From Pseudomonas sp. stari2 (GTDB taxonomy: Bacteria > Pseudomonadota > Gammaproteobacteria > Pseudomonadales > Pseudomonadaceae): 64,000 bases of DNA. Position 1 is the stretch's first letter. Every line of letters begins with the position of its first letter. This document shows, one piece after another, positions 42,461-51,712 of this stretch. The notes beneath the pieces are model-generated. The model did no database searches, was not told the origin of the DNA, and saw nothing but the letters and a program-made list of their open reading frames with translations. The stretch spans positions 3,963,501 through 4,027,500 of the forward strand of contig NZ_CP099760.1 of NCBI RefSeq assembly GCF_040760005.1, read 5' to 3'. Made by a program: the position numbers and the translations under genes.

Positions 42461-43369
42461 TCAGAACACCGACCAGCCAATCCGCGAGCTGAGCATTTCC
42501 AACGCTGCCATGCCCGCCAGCGAGTTGCCCGCCGCATTGAGTTCCGGCGACCACACGCACACCGTGAATTGCCCCGGCACTACCGCAACGATGCCGCCAC
42601 CGACACCGCTCTTGCCCGGCAAACCGACGCGGTAAGCGAAGTTGCCGGCCTCGTCGTACAGGCCGCTGGTGGCCATGATCGAGTTGACTTGCTGGGTCTG
42701 GCGGCGGGTGAGGATCTGTTCGCCGCTGTGTTTGCAATAGCCGTCGTTGGCCAGGAAGCAGAACGCCCGGGCCAGGTCGATGCAGCTCATACGCAACGCG
42801 CAGTGACTGAAGTAGCTGCGCAGCACCGCTTCAACGTCGTTGTGGAAATTGCCGAAAGATTGCATCAGGTAGGCCATCGCCGCGTTGCGTGCGCGGTGCT
42901 GGTATTCGGAATCGGCGACCTTGCCGTCGACCATCACCTGGGGATTGCCCGACAGCCGTCGCACGAAATCACGCATCGACAAGGCCGGCGCCGCGAAGCG
43001 CGACTGGTTGATGTCGCAGATCACCAGTGCCCCGGCATTGATGAACGGATTGCGCGGGCGACCGCGTTCGAACTCCAGCTGCACCAGCGAGTTGAACGGC
43101 TGGCCGGACGGCTCGTGGCCCAGGCGTTCCCAGATCGCCTCGCCGGAGTGTTCGATGGCCTGCACCAGGCTGAACACCTTGGAAATACTCTGCACCGAGA
43201 ACAGCGTCTCGGCATCGCCGGCGCAATACATCTCGCCGTCGTTGCCGTACACCGCAATGCCCAGTTGATCGGGCGGCACGGTGCCGAGGGCGGGAATGTA
43301 GTCAGCCACTTTGCCCTGCCCGATCAGGGGCCGGACAGCGTCAAGGATCTCGTTCAACAGCGCTTGCAT
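42461..43369 (-). CDS. glsB: Glutaminase
   Basis: A 302-residue serine-dependent beta-lactamase-fold enzyme hydrolysing glutamine to glutamate and ammonia. The nucleophile pair S61-x-x-K64 is in [14 protein letters not shown], and other family blocks are [12 protein letters not shown] and [22 protein letters not shown] ([33 protein letters not shown]). The ATG at 43369 gives the standard 302-residue length; the extra upstream frame is non-homologous. It is followed by the ProA-like dehydrogenase. Confidence 0.95.
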   Translation of the reverse strand: MQALLNEILDAVRPLIGQGKVADYIPALGTVPPDQLGIAVYGNDGEMYCAGDAETLFSVQSISKVFSLVQAIEHSGEAIWERLGHEPSGQPFNSLVQLEFERGRPRNPFINAGALVICDINQSRFAAPALSMRDFVRRLSGNPQVMVDGKVADSEYQHRARNAAMAYLMQSFGNFHNDVEAVLRSYFSHCALRMSCIDLARAFCFLANDGYCKHSGEQILTRRQTQQVNSIMATSGLYDEAGNFAYRVGLPGKSGVGGGIVAVVPGQFTVCVWSPELNAAGNSLAGMAALEMLSSRIGWSVF

Positions 43370-43610
43370 GCCGGGTCTCGAAGTCTCGCCCCATGGGATT
43401 GCGGGGACACCGTGGCTAGACGCTGCGCCCGCCGGCCGAATCACACCGCGTTCGTGTATCGCACTGTATACGACGCGGCGACAGACACACCACGAGCACA
43501 AATCCCCCCATTCGCGACACATCACCGATACAGCCCGACGTTCAAATGAACCTGTCGATCGGCAACCCCGATCAATCCTTTGAACTCACTTATCGCATCG
43601 GAGAATCACC
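43370..43610. promoter_or_regulatory. Divergent promoter region of glsB and hvfA
   Basis: 241 bp between divergent genes. GGAG precedes the hvfA start. The stretch GATCGG-CAAC-CCGATC (near 43556-43573) can form a small hairpin in the hvfA leader. I do not recognise a copper- or ECF-sigma-type element with confidence. Confidence 0.4.
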
Positions 43611-43808
43611 ATGACCAAACTCTCGAAAACCTCCCTGACGCTCGGCCTGCTGCTTGCCGGTGGCCTGGCCCTGTCCAACGCGGCGTCGGCTTCCGAGGCG
43701 TTCAGCGTCAAGCAACTGGATCACGGCTACAGCCAGGCCCAGGCCGACACCCCGGAAAAAACCTCGGAAGGCAAATGCGGCGAAGGCAAGTGCGGTTCCG
43801 GCGAATAA
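43611..43808 (+). CDS. hvfA: HvfA-family Cys-containing RiPP precursor (copper-binding oxazolone/thioamide type)
   Basis: A 65-residue exported peptide. Signal sequence (TSLTLGLLLAGGLALSNAAS, cleavage near ASA-SE), then FSVKQLDHGYSQAQA, and a C-terminal core EGKCGEGKCGSGE. The EGKCG repeat is the modification site in HvfA metallophores, where a DUF692 (MNIO) enzyme turns the cysteine into an oxazolone-thioamide that binds copper. Only two repeats are present, fewer than in many homologs. The usual partners HvfB (DUF692) and HvfC are not adjacent; only the DoxX-type protein follows. Whether the peptide is modified is therefore open. Confidence 0.85.
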   Translation: MTKLSKTSLTLGLLLAGGLALSNAASASEAFSVKQLDHGYSQAQADTPEKTSEGKCGEGKCGSGE

Positions 43809-43816
43809 CCCTCTCC

Positions 43817-43838
43817 ACGGGGCACGCCGGTGTCCCGT
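43817..43838 (+). terminator. Attenuator-like hairpin between hvfA and the DoxX gene
   Basis: ACGGGGCAC, loop GCCG, GTGTCCCGT, then TTTT, 8 nt after the hvfA stop and 28 nt before the next gene. It would let hvfA be transcribed in excess over the downstream membrane protein. Confidence 0.7.
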
Positions 43839-43865
43839 TTTCCCTTGATTGAACGGAGCCATCCC

Positions 43866-44381
43866 ATGACCACTGCTCTCTCGACGGCCGTCAAAGGCCT
43901 GCACCTGAATCTCGACCGTGCCGGCCAGTGGCTGGCGCCGTTAACCCTGCGCCTGTTCATCGCCTGGGAGTTTTTTGAATCGGGATTGGAGAAATTCAAC
44001 GGCCAGAACTGGTTCGAAGACATTCAGGACCGCTTCCCGTTTCCCTTCGATCACTTGCCGGCGACGCTGAACTGGGAGCTGTCGATGTGGGCCGAGCTGA
44101 TCTGCGCACTGGCGATCCTGATCGGACTCGGCACACGGATCTCGGCGATTTCGTTGATTGTCGTGACCGTGGTCGCGACCGCCGCAGTGCACTGGCCGGC
44201 AGACTGGTCGTCGTTGAGCGAACTGGCCCAGGGTTATGCGATCACCAATAAAGGCTTCGGCAACTTCAAGCTGCCGGCGATTTACCTGGCTGCGCTGGTG
44301 CCGCTGGTGTTTGCCGGGGCCGGCAAGTTGAGCGTGGATGCGTGGCTGGCGCGTTTTTTCTGGAAACACGCCAGCCGTTGA
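43866..44381 (+). CDS. DoxX-family membrane protein, HvfX-like
   Basis: A 171-residue, four-helix inner-membrane protein of the DoxX family. Conserved features are [20 protein letters not shown] and [20 protein letters not shown], typical of DoxX proteins found in HvfA loci. The '[20 protein letters not shown]'-like C-terminal block appears here as [20 protein letters not shown]. The ATG at 43866 is chosen by homology and a GGAG upstream. Pairing with the precursor gene suggests a role in maturation or export of that peptide. It ends 3 nt before the convergent L,D-transpeptidase gene. Confidence 0.87.
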   Translation: MTTALSTAVKGLHLNLDRAGQWLAPLTLRLFIAWEFFESGLEKFNGQNWFEDIQDRFPFPFDHLPATLNWELSMWAELICALAILIGLGTRISAISLIVVTVVATAAVHWPADWSSLSELAQGYAITNKGFGNFKLPAIYLAALVPLVFAGAGKLSVDAWLARFFWKHASR

Positions 44382-44384
44382 GGA

Positions 44385-45989
44385 TCAATGCGCCCGGTCA
44401 AGGCCCGCGAGCAACGCGCTGTCACGGCTGTAGATGTCCGGCGCATAAAGTACGCGGCCCTGCCCGTCGACTTGTGCCGTCCAGTAAGTCATGAGGATCG
44501 GCACCGGGTTGCTCAGGCGAAACTCATGGGTGGTGCCGGTGGCGAGCAAGGTGTCGGTGCGGGCTATTTCCGCCGGACTGAGCAGGAAGTCGCGCAGCTT
44601 CATCGGGTGCTCGACCCGCACACAACCGGAACTGAACGCCCGCGGCCCCTTGTCGAACAGCGCCTTACTCGGCGTGTCGTGCAGGTACACCGAGAACGGG
44701 TTCGGGAAGCGGATGACCATTTGCCCCAGCGGATTGCGCGGCCCGGCATCCTGACGCAGAAGGATGTTGCCGGGGTTGTCCCAGTCGATGTCGGCGGCGG
44801 CCAGTGGCTGGCCGTTGGCGTCGAGTACTTGCAGGTTCTGACGGCTGAGGAAGGTCTGGTCCTTGCGGATTTCCGGCAGCTTGTCTTCTTTCCAGATGGT
44901 CGGTGGCACGGTCCAGGTCGGGTTCAGGGTCAGGCGCGTGACCCGGGATTTGAGCAGCGGCGTCTGGCGCTCGGCGCGACCGACCTGAGTACGGGTCTGC
45001 CACACCGGCTGACCGCCCTGGTACAGGGTCAGCTCGGCGGCGGCAACGTTGACCAGCAAACCATCGGGCTCCATGTCCTGGGCCAGCCAGCGGAAACGCT
45101 CAAGGTTGACCCGCAGTTGCTCGCGACGGGTCAGCGGGCTGATGTTCATCTCGGCGATCGTCCCCGGCCCGACCACACCGTCGGCCTGCAACGAATGGTT
45201 GGCCTGGAAGCTTTTCACGGCTTCGACCAAAACACCGTGATAAGCGTTGTCCGGCGTGCCGACCACACTGCTCAGATAACCTTCGCTGTACAGCCGCCGC
45301 GCCAGCTCCGGCACGCGTTTGTCTTCCATGTCCGGGCGCAGCAACGGCCCGTTGCCCACCGATTGCCAGTGCGGCAAGGCCTGCAGACGTTGTGCGGCAT
45401 AGAGATGACGCAGGTTCTGGTATTGCGCCAGGCGCGGGCGCGCCAGATCGAAGGCGGCAGCAACGTCATGCATGCCCGGCACGGCGATGGCGAGCAGCTC
45501 CGCCTGACGATCGCGGGGCGTATCGTCGGAATGCCACAACGGTTCGAAATGCGACTGCAGCAGACGACCGTAATGCAGATCTTGCAAGGCTTGCAGGTAA
45601 TTGCGACTGATGTCGATGTCGGCGCACAGTTCGCCATCCTGCGGGGCCGTGTCGGCGACCGGATAGCGTTTCGGATTGAGGCCATCGTCGGCCAGCAGCT
45701 GCAATTGCGCGTGCAAAGCCGGCAATTGCCCCGCCGCTGCCCACACCGGCATCCAGTCCTGCTGCCGGTAGAACGCCTGCAACTGTTCCAGGGCCGGGCC
45801 ACTGAGACGGGCGGCAATCGCCGGGCAAGCCTGCGGTAGACCGATAAGCACGGCCTGCAACGGACTTTGCGGCTCCACGGGCACCTCCGCCGCCAGTGTC
45901 GGGAGCGCCGGCAACGGCTCTTCGGCACAAACGACAAACGGCGCAGCGAGCAGACAAATGCTCAAGTAGCATGCGTACTTTTTGAACAA
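44385..45989 (-). CDS. L,D-transpeptidase of the LdtD/YcbB type
   Basis: A 534-residue exported enzyme that makes 3-3 peptidoglycan cross-links. It has a signal peptide (residues 1-22), an N-terminal helical domain, a peptidoglycan-binding domain around residue 255 (AVKSFQANHSLQADGVVGPG) and a YkuD catalytic domain. The catalytic region shows HDTPSKALF and AFSSGCVRVEHPMKL, with the nucleophile Cys in SSGCVR. Length and domain order match YcbB/LdtD, whose form resists most beta-lactams. It is divergent from the YkuD_2-type gene at 46142. Confidence 0.92.
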   Translation of the reverse strand: MFKKYACYLSICLLAAPFVVCAEEPLPALPTLAAEVPVEPQSPLQAVLIGLPQACPAIAARLSGPALEQLQAFYRQQDWMPVWAAAGQLPALHAQLQLLADDGLNPKRYPVADTAPQDGELCADIDISRNYLQALQDLHYGRLLQSHFEPLWHSDDTPRDRQAELLAIAVPGMHDVAAAFDLARPRLAQYQNLRHLYAAQRLQALPHWQSVGNGPLLRPDMEDKRVPELARRLYSEGYLSSVVGTPDNAYHGVLVEAVKSFQANHSLQADGVVGPGTIAEMNISPLTRREQLRVNLERFRWLAQDMEPDGLLVNVAAAELTLYQGGQPVWQTRTQVGRAERQTPLLKSRVTRLTLNPTWTVPPTIWKEDKLPEIRKDQTFLSRQNLQVLDANGQPLAAADIDWDNPGNILLRQDAGPRNPLGQMVIRFPNPFSVYLHDTPSKALFDKGPRAFSSGCVRVEHPMKLRDFLLSPAEIARTDTLLATGTTHEFRLSNPVPILMTYWTAQVDGQGRVLYAPDIYSRDSALLAGLDRAH

Positions 45990-46141
45990 CTGCTTTACTC
46001 CAATCCATGGCCGTCTTGATTGACGGTCAACCTTACATCAGGTGCGGTGATACAGTCAGGTCCGATTCGCGGGCCTGCCGGGGACGACTGGACGTCAGGA
46101 GCCAAAGTGCCAAACAAGTAGCCAGTGAGGATTCACTTTAA

Positions 46142-46855
46142 ATGTTGACGTTTTTGCGCCGACTTCTGCTGACTGCCACTGCCATCGGGCTGGTGACCAG
46201 TCAGGTTTTTGCCGCCGGCACCTCGCAGCCGGTTCTCTACAACAGCCTCGCCCACGCCGCTCCGGAACTCAATCCCCAGGCGCTGAAAGGTGCCTTGAAC
46301 GCCATGCAATGCGCAATCAACAACGGCGCGAAGCAGTCCCGTCACCTGGCGATCATCGATTATTCGCAACCGTCTACCGAGCGACGCCTGTGGATCTTCG
46401 ACCTGACGAAGAAAAAACTGATCCTGCGCGACCTGGTCGCCCACGGCTCGAAATCCGGGGACAACTTCGCCACCCGGTTCTCTAACCGCGAAGGCAGTTT
46501 TCAGTCCAGCCTTGGACTGTTTCGCACCCAGGAAAGTTACGAAGGCACTCACGGTTATTCGTTGCGCATGGACGGTCTGGAACCGGGCGTCAATGACATG
46601 GCCCGTGACCGCGCCATTGTGATCCACGCCGCCGACTACGTGAATCTGTTCTGGAGCAAACGTACGGGCCGGCTGGGCCGCAGCCAGGGTTGCCCGGCGG
46701 TGCGGCCGCAAGTCGCCAGACGCGTAATCGACAGCCTGAAGGACGGCCAGTACATGTTTTCCTGGTACCCGGACCAGCACTGGCTGAAGTCCTCGCCGTA
46801 CCTCAACTGCCAGCCACAACAGATTGCGAGCATTCTCAGTACCCACGGCAGTTGA
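46142..46855 (+). CDS. Murein L,D-transpeptidase catalytic domain family protein (YkuD_2 type)
   Basis: A 237-residue exported protein. After a signal peptide (cleavage near VFA-AG) it has a YkuD_2 domain: LWIFDLTKKKLILRDLVAHG, RDRAIVIHAADYVN with the active-site His, and RLGRSQGCPAVRPQ with the nucleophile Cys. Cell-wall remodelling in the periplasm is the likely role. It is divergent from the LdtD-like gene across about 150 bp, so the two wall enzymes may share control. Confidence 0.9.
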   Translation: MLTFLRRLLLTATAIGLVTSQVFAAGTSQPVLYNSLAHAAPELNPQALKGALNAMQCAINNGAKQSRHLAIIDYSQPSTERRLWIFDLTKKKLILRDLVAHGSKSGDNFATRFSNREGSFQSSLGLFRTQESYEGTHGYSLRMDGLEPGVNDMARDRAIVIHAADYVNLFWSKRTGRLGRSQGCPAVRPQVARRVIDSLKDGQYMFSWYPDQHWLKSSPYLNCQPQQIASILSTHGS

Positions 46856-46874
46856 AAACAGCCGCTGTCAAAAC

Positions 46875-46898
46875 AATCCCCTGCTCTCACAGGGGATT
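46875..46898 (+). terminator. Rho-independent terminator
   Basis: AATCCCCTG, loop CTCTCA, CAGGGGATT, then TGTGTTTT, about 20 nt after the stop of the YkuD_2 gene. Confidence 0.85.
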
Positions 46899-46915
46899 TG
46901 TGTTTTCAGGGTTTC

Positions 46916-46931
46916 ATTACAACTTTGTCAT
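46916..46931. promoter_or_regulatory. CusR/CopR-like operator
   Basis: ATTACAA-CT-TTGTCAT, one mismatch from the palindrome ATGACAA-N2-TTGTCAT recognised by CusR/CopR-type regulators. It lies 91 bp before the DUF2790 gene that leads into the copR/copS-like pair, so the operon is probably metal-induced and autoregulated. Confidence 0.6.
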
Positions 46932-47022
46932 TGAGTTGTCGGTTTGCCGAGCGGATCGCTCGGTAGCCTGAAGTTGTTCCGGCACCACTGCCGATCCACT
47001 TCACCGACCCGAGTGACTCATC

Positions 47023-47280
47023 ATGAAAACCCTGATCCTTGCCTTCACCGCCCTCCTCTCCACCGGCACCGTGTTCGCCGCCGAAATGCCGGACAACACG
47101 GTCATTCACGACACCAACGGCTTCTATGTGCACCTGGATGTCGACAAAGTCCTTTCCAGCACCGATATTTCCCAGGCCTGCGGCGTCATTCCCGCACGAC
47201 TCAACTACCTCGACCACCAGGGCCGCGAACATGTGCTGGACTATCAAGTGCAAGGCAGCGGCTGCACCAACGACCATTGA
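47023..47280 (+). CDS. DUF2790 small periplasmic protein
   Basis: An 85-residue exported protein: signal peptide MKTLILAFTALLSTGTVFA, then the DUF2790 block FYVHLDVDKVLSSTDISQAC, CGVIPARLNYLDHQGREH and GSGCTNDH. It is a paralog of the gene at 38988; both share C-G-V-x-P, T/N-YLD and G-x-GC near the end. It heads an operon with a heavy-metal two-component system 12 nt downstream, which ties at least this copy to metal stress. Function unknown. Confidence 0.88.
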   Translation: MKTLILAFTALLSTGTVFAAEMPDNTVIHDTNGFYVHLDVDKVLSSTDISQACGVIPARLNYLDHQGREHVLDYQVQGSGCTNDH

Positions 47281-47292
47281 GGCACAGTGCCC

Positions 47293-47964
47293 ATGAATAT
47301 CCTTGTTGTCGAAGACGAACCCAAGGCCGGCAATTACTTGCTCAACGGCTTGCAGGAACTGGGTTACAACGTGAGCCTGGCACGGGACGGCGCGGACGGT
47401 CTGCACCTGGCGCTGGAGCACGACTTCGACGTGATCGTGCTGGATGTGATGATGCCGAAAATGGATGGCTGGGAGGTTCTGCGCCGGCTGCGCAAGGAAG
47501 CCGACACGCCGGTGCTGTTCCTCACCGCCCGCGACGACATCGCGGATCGGGTCAAAGGCCTGGAGCTGGGCGCCGACGACTACCTGATCAAGCCGTTTTC
47601 CTTCGCCGAGTTGGTGGCGCGCCTGCGCACTCTGACCCGGCGCGGGCCGATCCATGAAGAAGAACAGTTGCAGGTGGCCGATCTGCAGATCGATGTGCTC
47701 AAGCGCCGGGTCACCCGCGCCGGCAGCCGGGTCACCCTGACCAACAAGGAATTTGCCTTGCTGCAACTGTTCGCCACCCACACCGGGCAGGTGCTATCGC
47801 GTTCACTGATCGCCTCGCAGGTGTGGGACATGAATTTCGACAGCGACACCAATGTGGTCGATGTCGCCGTGCGCCGCCTGCGGGCGAAGATCGACGATCC
47901 GTTCCCGCTCAAGCTGATCCACAGCGTGCGCGGTATCGGCTACCGCTTCGATACCCAGCCATGA
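47293..47964 (+). CDS. Heavy-metal response regulator (CopR/CusR/IrlR-like)
   Basis: A 223-residue OmpR-family regulator: acidic pocket EDE (residues 7-9), phospho-acceptor in [21 protein letters not shown] lysine and a winged helix with [32 protein letters not shown] and [11 protein letters not shown]. The [15 protein letters not shown] signature is typical of the CopR/CzcR/IrlR metal group. It overlaps the kinase by 4 nt. A CusR-like site at 46916 makes autoregulation likely. Confidence 0.92.
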   Translation: MNILVVEDEPKAGNYLLNGLQELGYNVSLARDGADGLHLALEHDFDVIVLDVMMPKMDGWEVLRRLRKEADTPVLFLTARDDIADRVKGLELGADDYLIKPFSFAELVARLRTLTRRGPIHEEEQLQVADLQIDVLKRRVTRAGSRVTLTNKEFALLQLFATHTGQVLSRSLIASQVWDMNFDSDTNVVDVAVRRLRAKIDDPFPLKLIHSVRGIGYRFDTQP

Positions 47965-49376
47965 AAGTCACCGGCACTTACTCCCTGACCTTGCGTCTGG
48001 CGCTGGTATTCGCGGTGCTCGCCTTTGCTGCACTGGCAGGCCTGGGCGCGGCGCTTTACAACCAGCTGGAGGAGCAACTGACCCGCCGCGATGACATCCA
48101 GTTGGTCAGCCGCATCGATCAGTTGCGCACCATCCTCAACGACAGCAACACCCTGGAGCTGATCAAGAACAAACCGGCGCTGTTCCAGAACATGCTGGGC
48201 AATCGCGAAGCGCTGTTGACCATCGGTGCGCCGGGGCAACCGCCCTTGTTCGTGGTCAACCCCAGCGAACTGGCACTACCGAGTGTGCCCGCCGTGCCGG
48301 TCGACCATGTAATGGCACTGAACGACGTGCAGCATCTGCCGAGCATCAACGGCGTGCCGTTCTCGGCGGTGGCGGCCAGTATCGATTCCGGCGACCAAGG
48401 CAATCTGCAGGTGCTGATCGGCAAGGTGATGAGCGAACGCACGGCGATGCTCACCAATTACCGGCTTAGCGTGTATGGCCTGGCGTCACTGGCGGCGATT
48501 GTCCTGGCGCTGGTCGGCTGCCTGCTGGTGTATCGCGGCTTGCTGCCGCTGCGGCGGATTGCCCGGCATGCCCACGGGATCGGTATCGCCAACCTCGGCG
48601 AACGTCTCGATCGCCACGGCACGCCTCGGGAATTGCAGCCGATGATCGAAGCCTTTAATGCGATGCTGGACCGGCTCGATCGAGGGGTTGCGCAACTCAG
48701 TCAGGTTTCCACCGACATGGCCCACGAACTGCGCACGCCGATCAACAACCTGCTCGGAGAAACCCAGGTCGCCCTGCAACAGCACCGCAGCGTCGACGCC
48801 TATCAACAGCTGCTCGCCTCCAACGTCGAAGAACTCGAACGGCTGGCGCGGATGCTCGACAACATGCTGTTTCTCGCCCGCACCGACCCGGCCAGTGCCT
48901 TGAGCCAGCGTCAGGAACTGGACGCCCGCGACGAGATGCAACGCATCGCCGATTATTTCGAAGGCCTGGCTGCCGATGTCGGCGTCACCATCGAGGCCCG
49001 TGGCAGCGGCGTGATCTGGGCTGAGCCGATGCTGCTGCGTCGGGCCCTGGCCAATCTGTGCGCCAACGCGATCAAGTACGGCGCAGCGGATTCGACGATG
49101 CAGGTTGAGGCCATTGCCAAACCGGATGGCAGTTACCTGCGGGTGCGTAATCACGGGGAGACCATTCCCCCGGAGCATCTGTCACGGCTGTTCGAACGTT
49201 TCTACCGCGCCGACCCGTCCCGCGAACGTTCGGCCCAGTCCAACGGACTGGGCCTGTCGATCGTGGCGACCATCATGCAATTGCATCAGGGCCGCTACAG
49301 CGTCAGCAGCGTTGACGGCATCACCTGCTTTGAGCTGTTCTTTCCTGCACGGGAGACGCGAGACGCAAGTGTGTGA
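47961..49376 (+). CDS. Heavy-metal sensor histidine kinase (CopS/CusS-like)
   Basis: A 471-residue inner-membrane kinase of the heavy-metal sensor group. Helix 1 is residues 10-30, a periplasmic loop of about 130 residues follows, then helix 2 ([20 protein letters not shown]), HAMP and kinase domains. The phospho-acceptor is in [18 protein letters not shown], and ATP boxes include [10 protein letters not shown] and [13 protein letters not shown]. The periplasmic loop lacks evident His/Met clusters, so the metal is not certain. Its 3' end overlaps the convergent DHA2 gene by 56 nt. Confidence 0.92.
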   Translation: MKVTGTYSLTLRLALVFAVLAFAALAGLGAALYNQLEEQLTRRDDIQLVSRIDQLRTILNDSNTLELIKNKPALFQNMLGNREALLTIGAPGQPPLFVVNPSELALPSVPAVPVDHVMALNDVQHLPSINGVPFSAVAASIDSGDQGNLQVLIGKVMSERTAMLTNYRLSVYGLASLAAIVLALVGCLLVYRGLLPLRRIARHAHGIGIANLGERLDRHGTPRELQPMIEAFNAMLDRLDRGVAQLSQVSTDMAHELRTPINNLLGETQVALQQHRSVDAYQQLLASNVEELERLARMLDNMLFLARTDPASALSQRQELDARDEMQRIADYFEGLAADVGVTIEARGSGVIWAEPMLLRRALANLCANAIKYGAADSTMQVEAIAKPDGSYLRVRNHGETIPPEHLSRLFERFYRADPSRERSAQSNGLGLSIVATIMQLHQGRYSVSSVDGITCFELFFPARETRDASV

Positions 49377-50721
49377 AGGCACCGAGCGCAAACGCCGCGA
49401 ACATTAGCGCCGTAGCAACGCCGAAGGTCATGTGCAATCCGCCGGCGATAACCGCCGCTGACGCCTGAGTCGGGTCGTCCGTGGCCATGGCAAACACTGC
49501 ACCCATCGCCGCTGCCCCGGTGATCAACCCCAGATTGCGTGACAACCCGAGCATGGCCGAGACCACCCCGCGCTGATCCTGCCCGACACCCGCCATCAGC
49601 CCGGTATTGTTGGCGGCCTGGAACAGCGCATAACTCAATGCAACCACTGTTATCGGCAACACATAGGCAAGCAGTCCGAGGCTCACCGGCAACAGCGCCA
49701 GCAAAGCGCAACCGCAGGCCAGTCCGAGCAACGCACCCGGCACCATCCGCCGCGCACCGAAACGATCCACCAGACGCCCCGCCGGTACGCCGCTGAATGC
49801 TGCCAACAACGGCCCGATCGACAACACCAGTCCGACCTGAGTGCTGGAAAGACCCAAGCCTCGGCTCAGGTAAAACGGCCCGACCACCAGCGTGGTCATC
49901 ATCACCGTTGTGACCAGCAAGGTCAGCGCCAAACTGCTGCTGATTCGCGTGTCGGCAAACAATGACAAGTGAATCAGCGGCGCCTTGCTCTTCCTCTCGA
50001 CCAGGATGAACAACCCCACGCCCAACAGACTGATCAGCAACAACGTCTGGGTGAACCCTTCGATCGTCATCGCCAGCGCATAGGCCGCCAGCGTCAGCAT
50101 CAGCACCGCGGTGCCAGGATAATCAAACGCAACAGGCGAGCGTGCGGTTCGATCCTTCGACAGATAGCGATACACCAGCCATGCATTGAGCAGCCCCAAC
50201 GGCACGTTGATCACAAAAATCGACTCCCAGCCGACATGCGCCATCAACAGTCCACCGAGCGAAGGCCCGAGGGTCGTGCCGGTGGCCGACATCGTGGCCA
50301 GCAACCCCATCGCGCTGCCGGCCCGGGATTTGGGCACCGCATCGGCAACCAGTGCCACGGTCAACGCAAACATGATCGCCGCGCCCAGGCCTTGCACCGC
50401 TCGCGCTCCGATCAGCCAGGCAAGGCTCGGCGCCAGTGCACAAGCCAGCGATGCGGTGGTAAAAATACCGATACCGATCAACAGCAAGCGCCGCCGACCG
50501 AAGCCGTCACCCAGCCGCCCGACGCTGACAATCAGCGTGGTGATAGCCAGCAGGTAGGCCAGGACGATCCACTGCACTTGTTGAAACGTCGCATCGAATG
50601 CTGCCGCCAGGGTCGGCAGTCCGGCGTTGGCGATGCTGGTGTCCAGCGACGGCATCAGCATCGACAGCGCCAGACTGGTCAGCGCCCAGCGGGCTGAAGG
50701 GCTCAGGGGTTCTCGGTGCAT
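49321..50721 (-). CDS. DHA2-family (14-helix) MFS drug exporter
   Basis: A 466-residue, fourteen-helix efflux carrier. Helix 1 carries the DHA2 motif LDTSIANAGLPTLAAAF; the loop after helix 2 is VGRLGDGFGRRRLLLIG, and motif C appears as TGTTLGPSLGGLLM. It is divergent from the LysR gene at 50825 across about 100 bp, so that regulator probably controls it. Its end overlaps the copS-like gene by 56 nt on the opposite strand, which could let the two transcripts interfere. Confidence 0.9.
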   Translation of the reverse strand: MHREPLSPSARWALTSLALSMLMPSLDTSIANAGLPTLAAAFDATFQQVQWIVLAYLLAITTLIVSVGRLGDGFGRRRLLLIGIGIFTTASLACALAPSLAWLIGARAVQGLGAAIMFALTVALVADAVPKSRAGSAMGLLATMSATGTTLGPSLGGLLMAHVGWESIFVINVPLGLLNAWLVYRYLSKDRTARSPVAFDYPGTAVLMLTLAAYALAMTIEGFTQTLLLISLLGVGLFILVERKSKAPLIHLSLFADTRISSSLALTLLVTTVMMTTLVVGPFYLSRGLGLSSTQVGLVLSIGPLLAAFSGVPAGRLVDRFGARRMVPGALLGLACGCALLALLPVSLGLLAYVLPITVVALSYALFQAANNTGLMAGVGQDQRGVVSAMLGLSRNLGLITGAAAMGAVFAMATDDPTQASAAVIAGGLHMTFGVATALMFAAFALGAFTHLRLASPVQERTAQSR

Positions 50722-50824
50722 GGGGGGCTCACAGGGCAGAAGTCATGGGACATAGCCTGAGCCTCGACAACACAAGGCGCAAGACGCATGCTTTGCACTT
50801 GATACCTGCATGGAACGCCATGTC

Positions 50825-51712
50825 ATGAATGCGCCGGACCTGAACCTGTTGATCACCCTCGACGTGCTGCTGAGCGAAGGCAGCGTCGCTCGCGCCGCTC
50901 AGCGTCTGCGTCTGAGCCCGTCAGCCATGAGCCGGTCGCTGGCCCGTCTGCGCGAAACCACCGGGGATCCGCTGCTGGTGCGCGCCGGTCGCGGACTGGT
51001 GCCGACCCCACGGGCGCTGGAACTGCGCGACCGGGTCAGTTATCTGGTGCAGGAAGCCGAGGCGGTTTTGCGCCCGGCAGAAGTGCTCGATCCCGGCCAA
51101 TTGCGGCGCACGTTCACCCTGCGCAACACCGACGGTTTTGTCGAAACCTTTGCCGCCGCGCTGCTCGCCCGCATCGCCGAAGAGGCGCCCGACGTGCGCC
51201 TGCGCTTTGTACAAAAGGCCGACAAGGACAGCACGCTGCTGCGCGAAGGTCGGGTGGATCTGGAAACCGGCGTGGTCGACGACAGCACCGACCCGACGCT
51301 GCACAGCCGCATCCTGTTCCGCGATCAGTGGATCGGTGTGGTGCGTGAGGGGCATCCATTGAGCAGCGGCAAGGTCAGCGCCAAACGCTTCGCTTCGGGC
51401 CAGCACATTCTGGTGTCACGTCGCGGGCGCAGCAGCGGTCCGGTGGACGAAGCGCTGCTCGCCTTCGGCCTGACACGGGACATCGTCACTTCGTTCGGCG
51501 GGTTTTCCGCGGCGCTGACGCTGGTCCGAGAATCCGACCTGATCGCCACCGTCCCGGAACGTCACACCAGCAAACTGCGAACGGGTCTGCACAGTTTCGC
51601 CCTGCCATTCCGGATGCCGGACATCAGCGTGTCGATGCTCTGGCATCCGCGCATGGACGCCGACCCGGCGCACCGCTGGCTGCGCAATTGTGTGCGGGAA
51701 GTCTGCGCCTAG
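50825..51712 (+). CDS. LysR-family transcriptional regulator
   Basis: A 295-residue LysR regulator: NLLITLDVLLSEGSVARAAQ and RLSPSAMSRSLARLRETTGD form the winged helix, followed by a substrate-binding domain resembling NodD/PcpR-type regulators (YLVQEAEAVLRPAEVLDPGQ). GGAACG precedes the ATG at 50825; an upstream ATG at 50810 is possible. It is divergent from the DHA2 exporter and probably regulates it. Its stop overlaps that of the convergent cell-wall hydrolase gene. Confidence 0.9.
   Translation: MNAPDLNLLITLDVLLSEGSVARAAQRLRLSPSAMSRSLARLRETTGDPLLVRAGRGLVPTPRALELRDRVSYLVQEAEAVLRPAEVLDPGQLRRTFTLRNTDGFVETFAAALLARIAEEAPDVRLRFVQKADKDSTLLREGRVDLETGVVDDSTDPTLHSRILFRDQWIGVVREGHPLSSGKVSAKRFASGQHILVSRRGRSSGPVDEALLAFGLTRDIVTSFGGFSAALTLVRESDLIATVPERHTSKLRTGLHSFALPFRMPDISVSMLWHPRMDADPAHRWLRNCVREVCA

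Noticed and set aside
44388..45839. 483-residue plus-strand frame opposite the LdtD-like gene
   Set aside because: The minus strand carries a complete YkuD site and signal peptide; this frame carries nothing recognisable.
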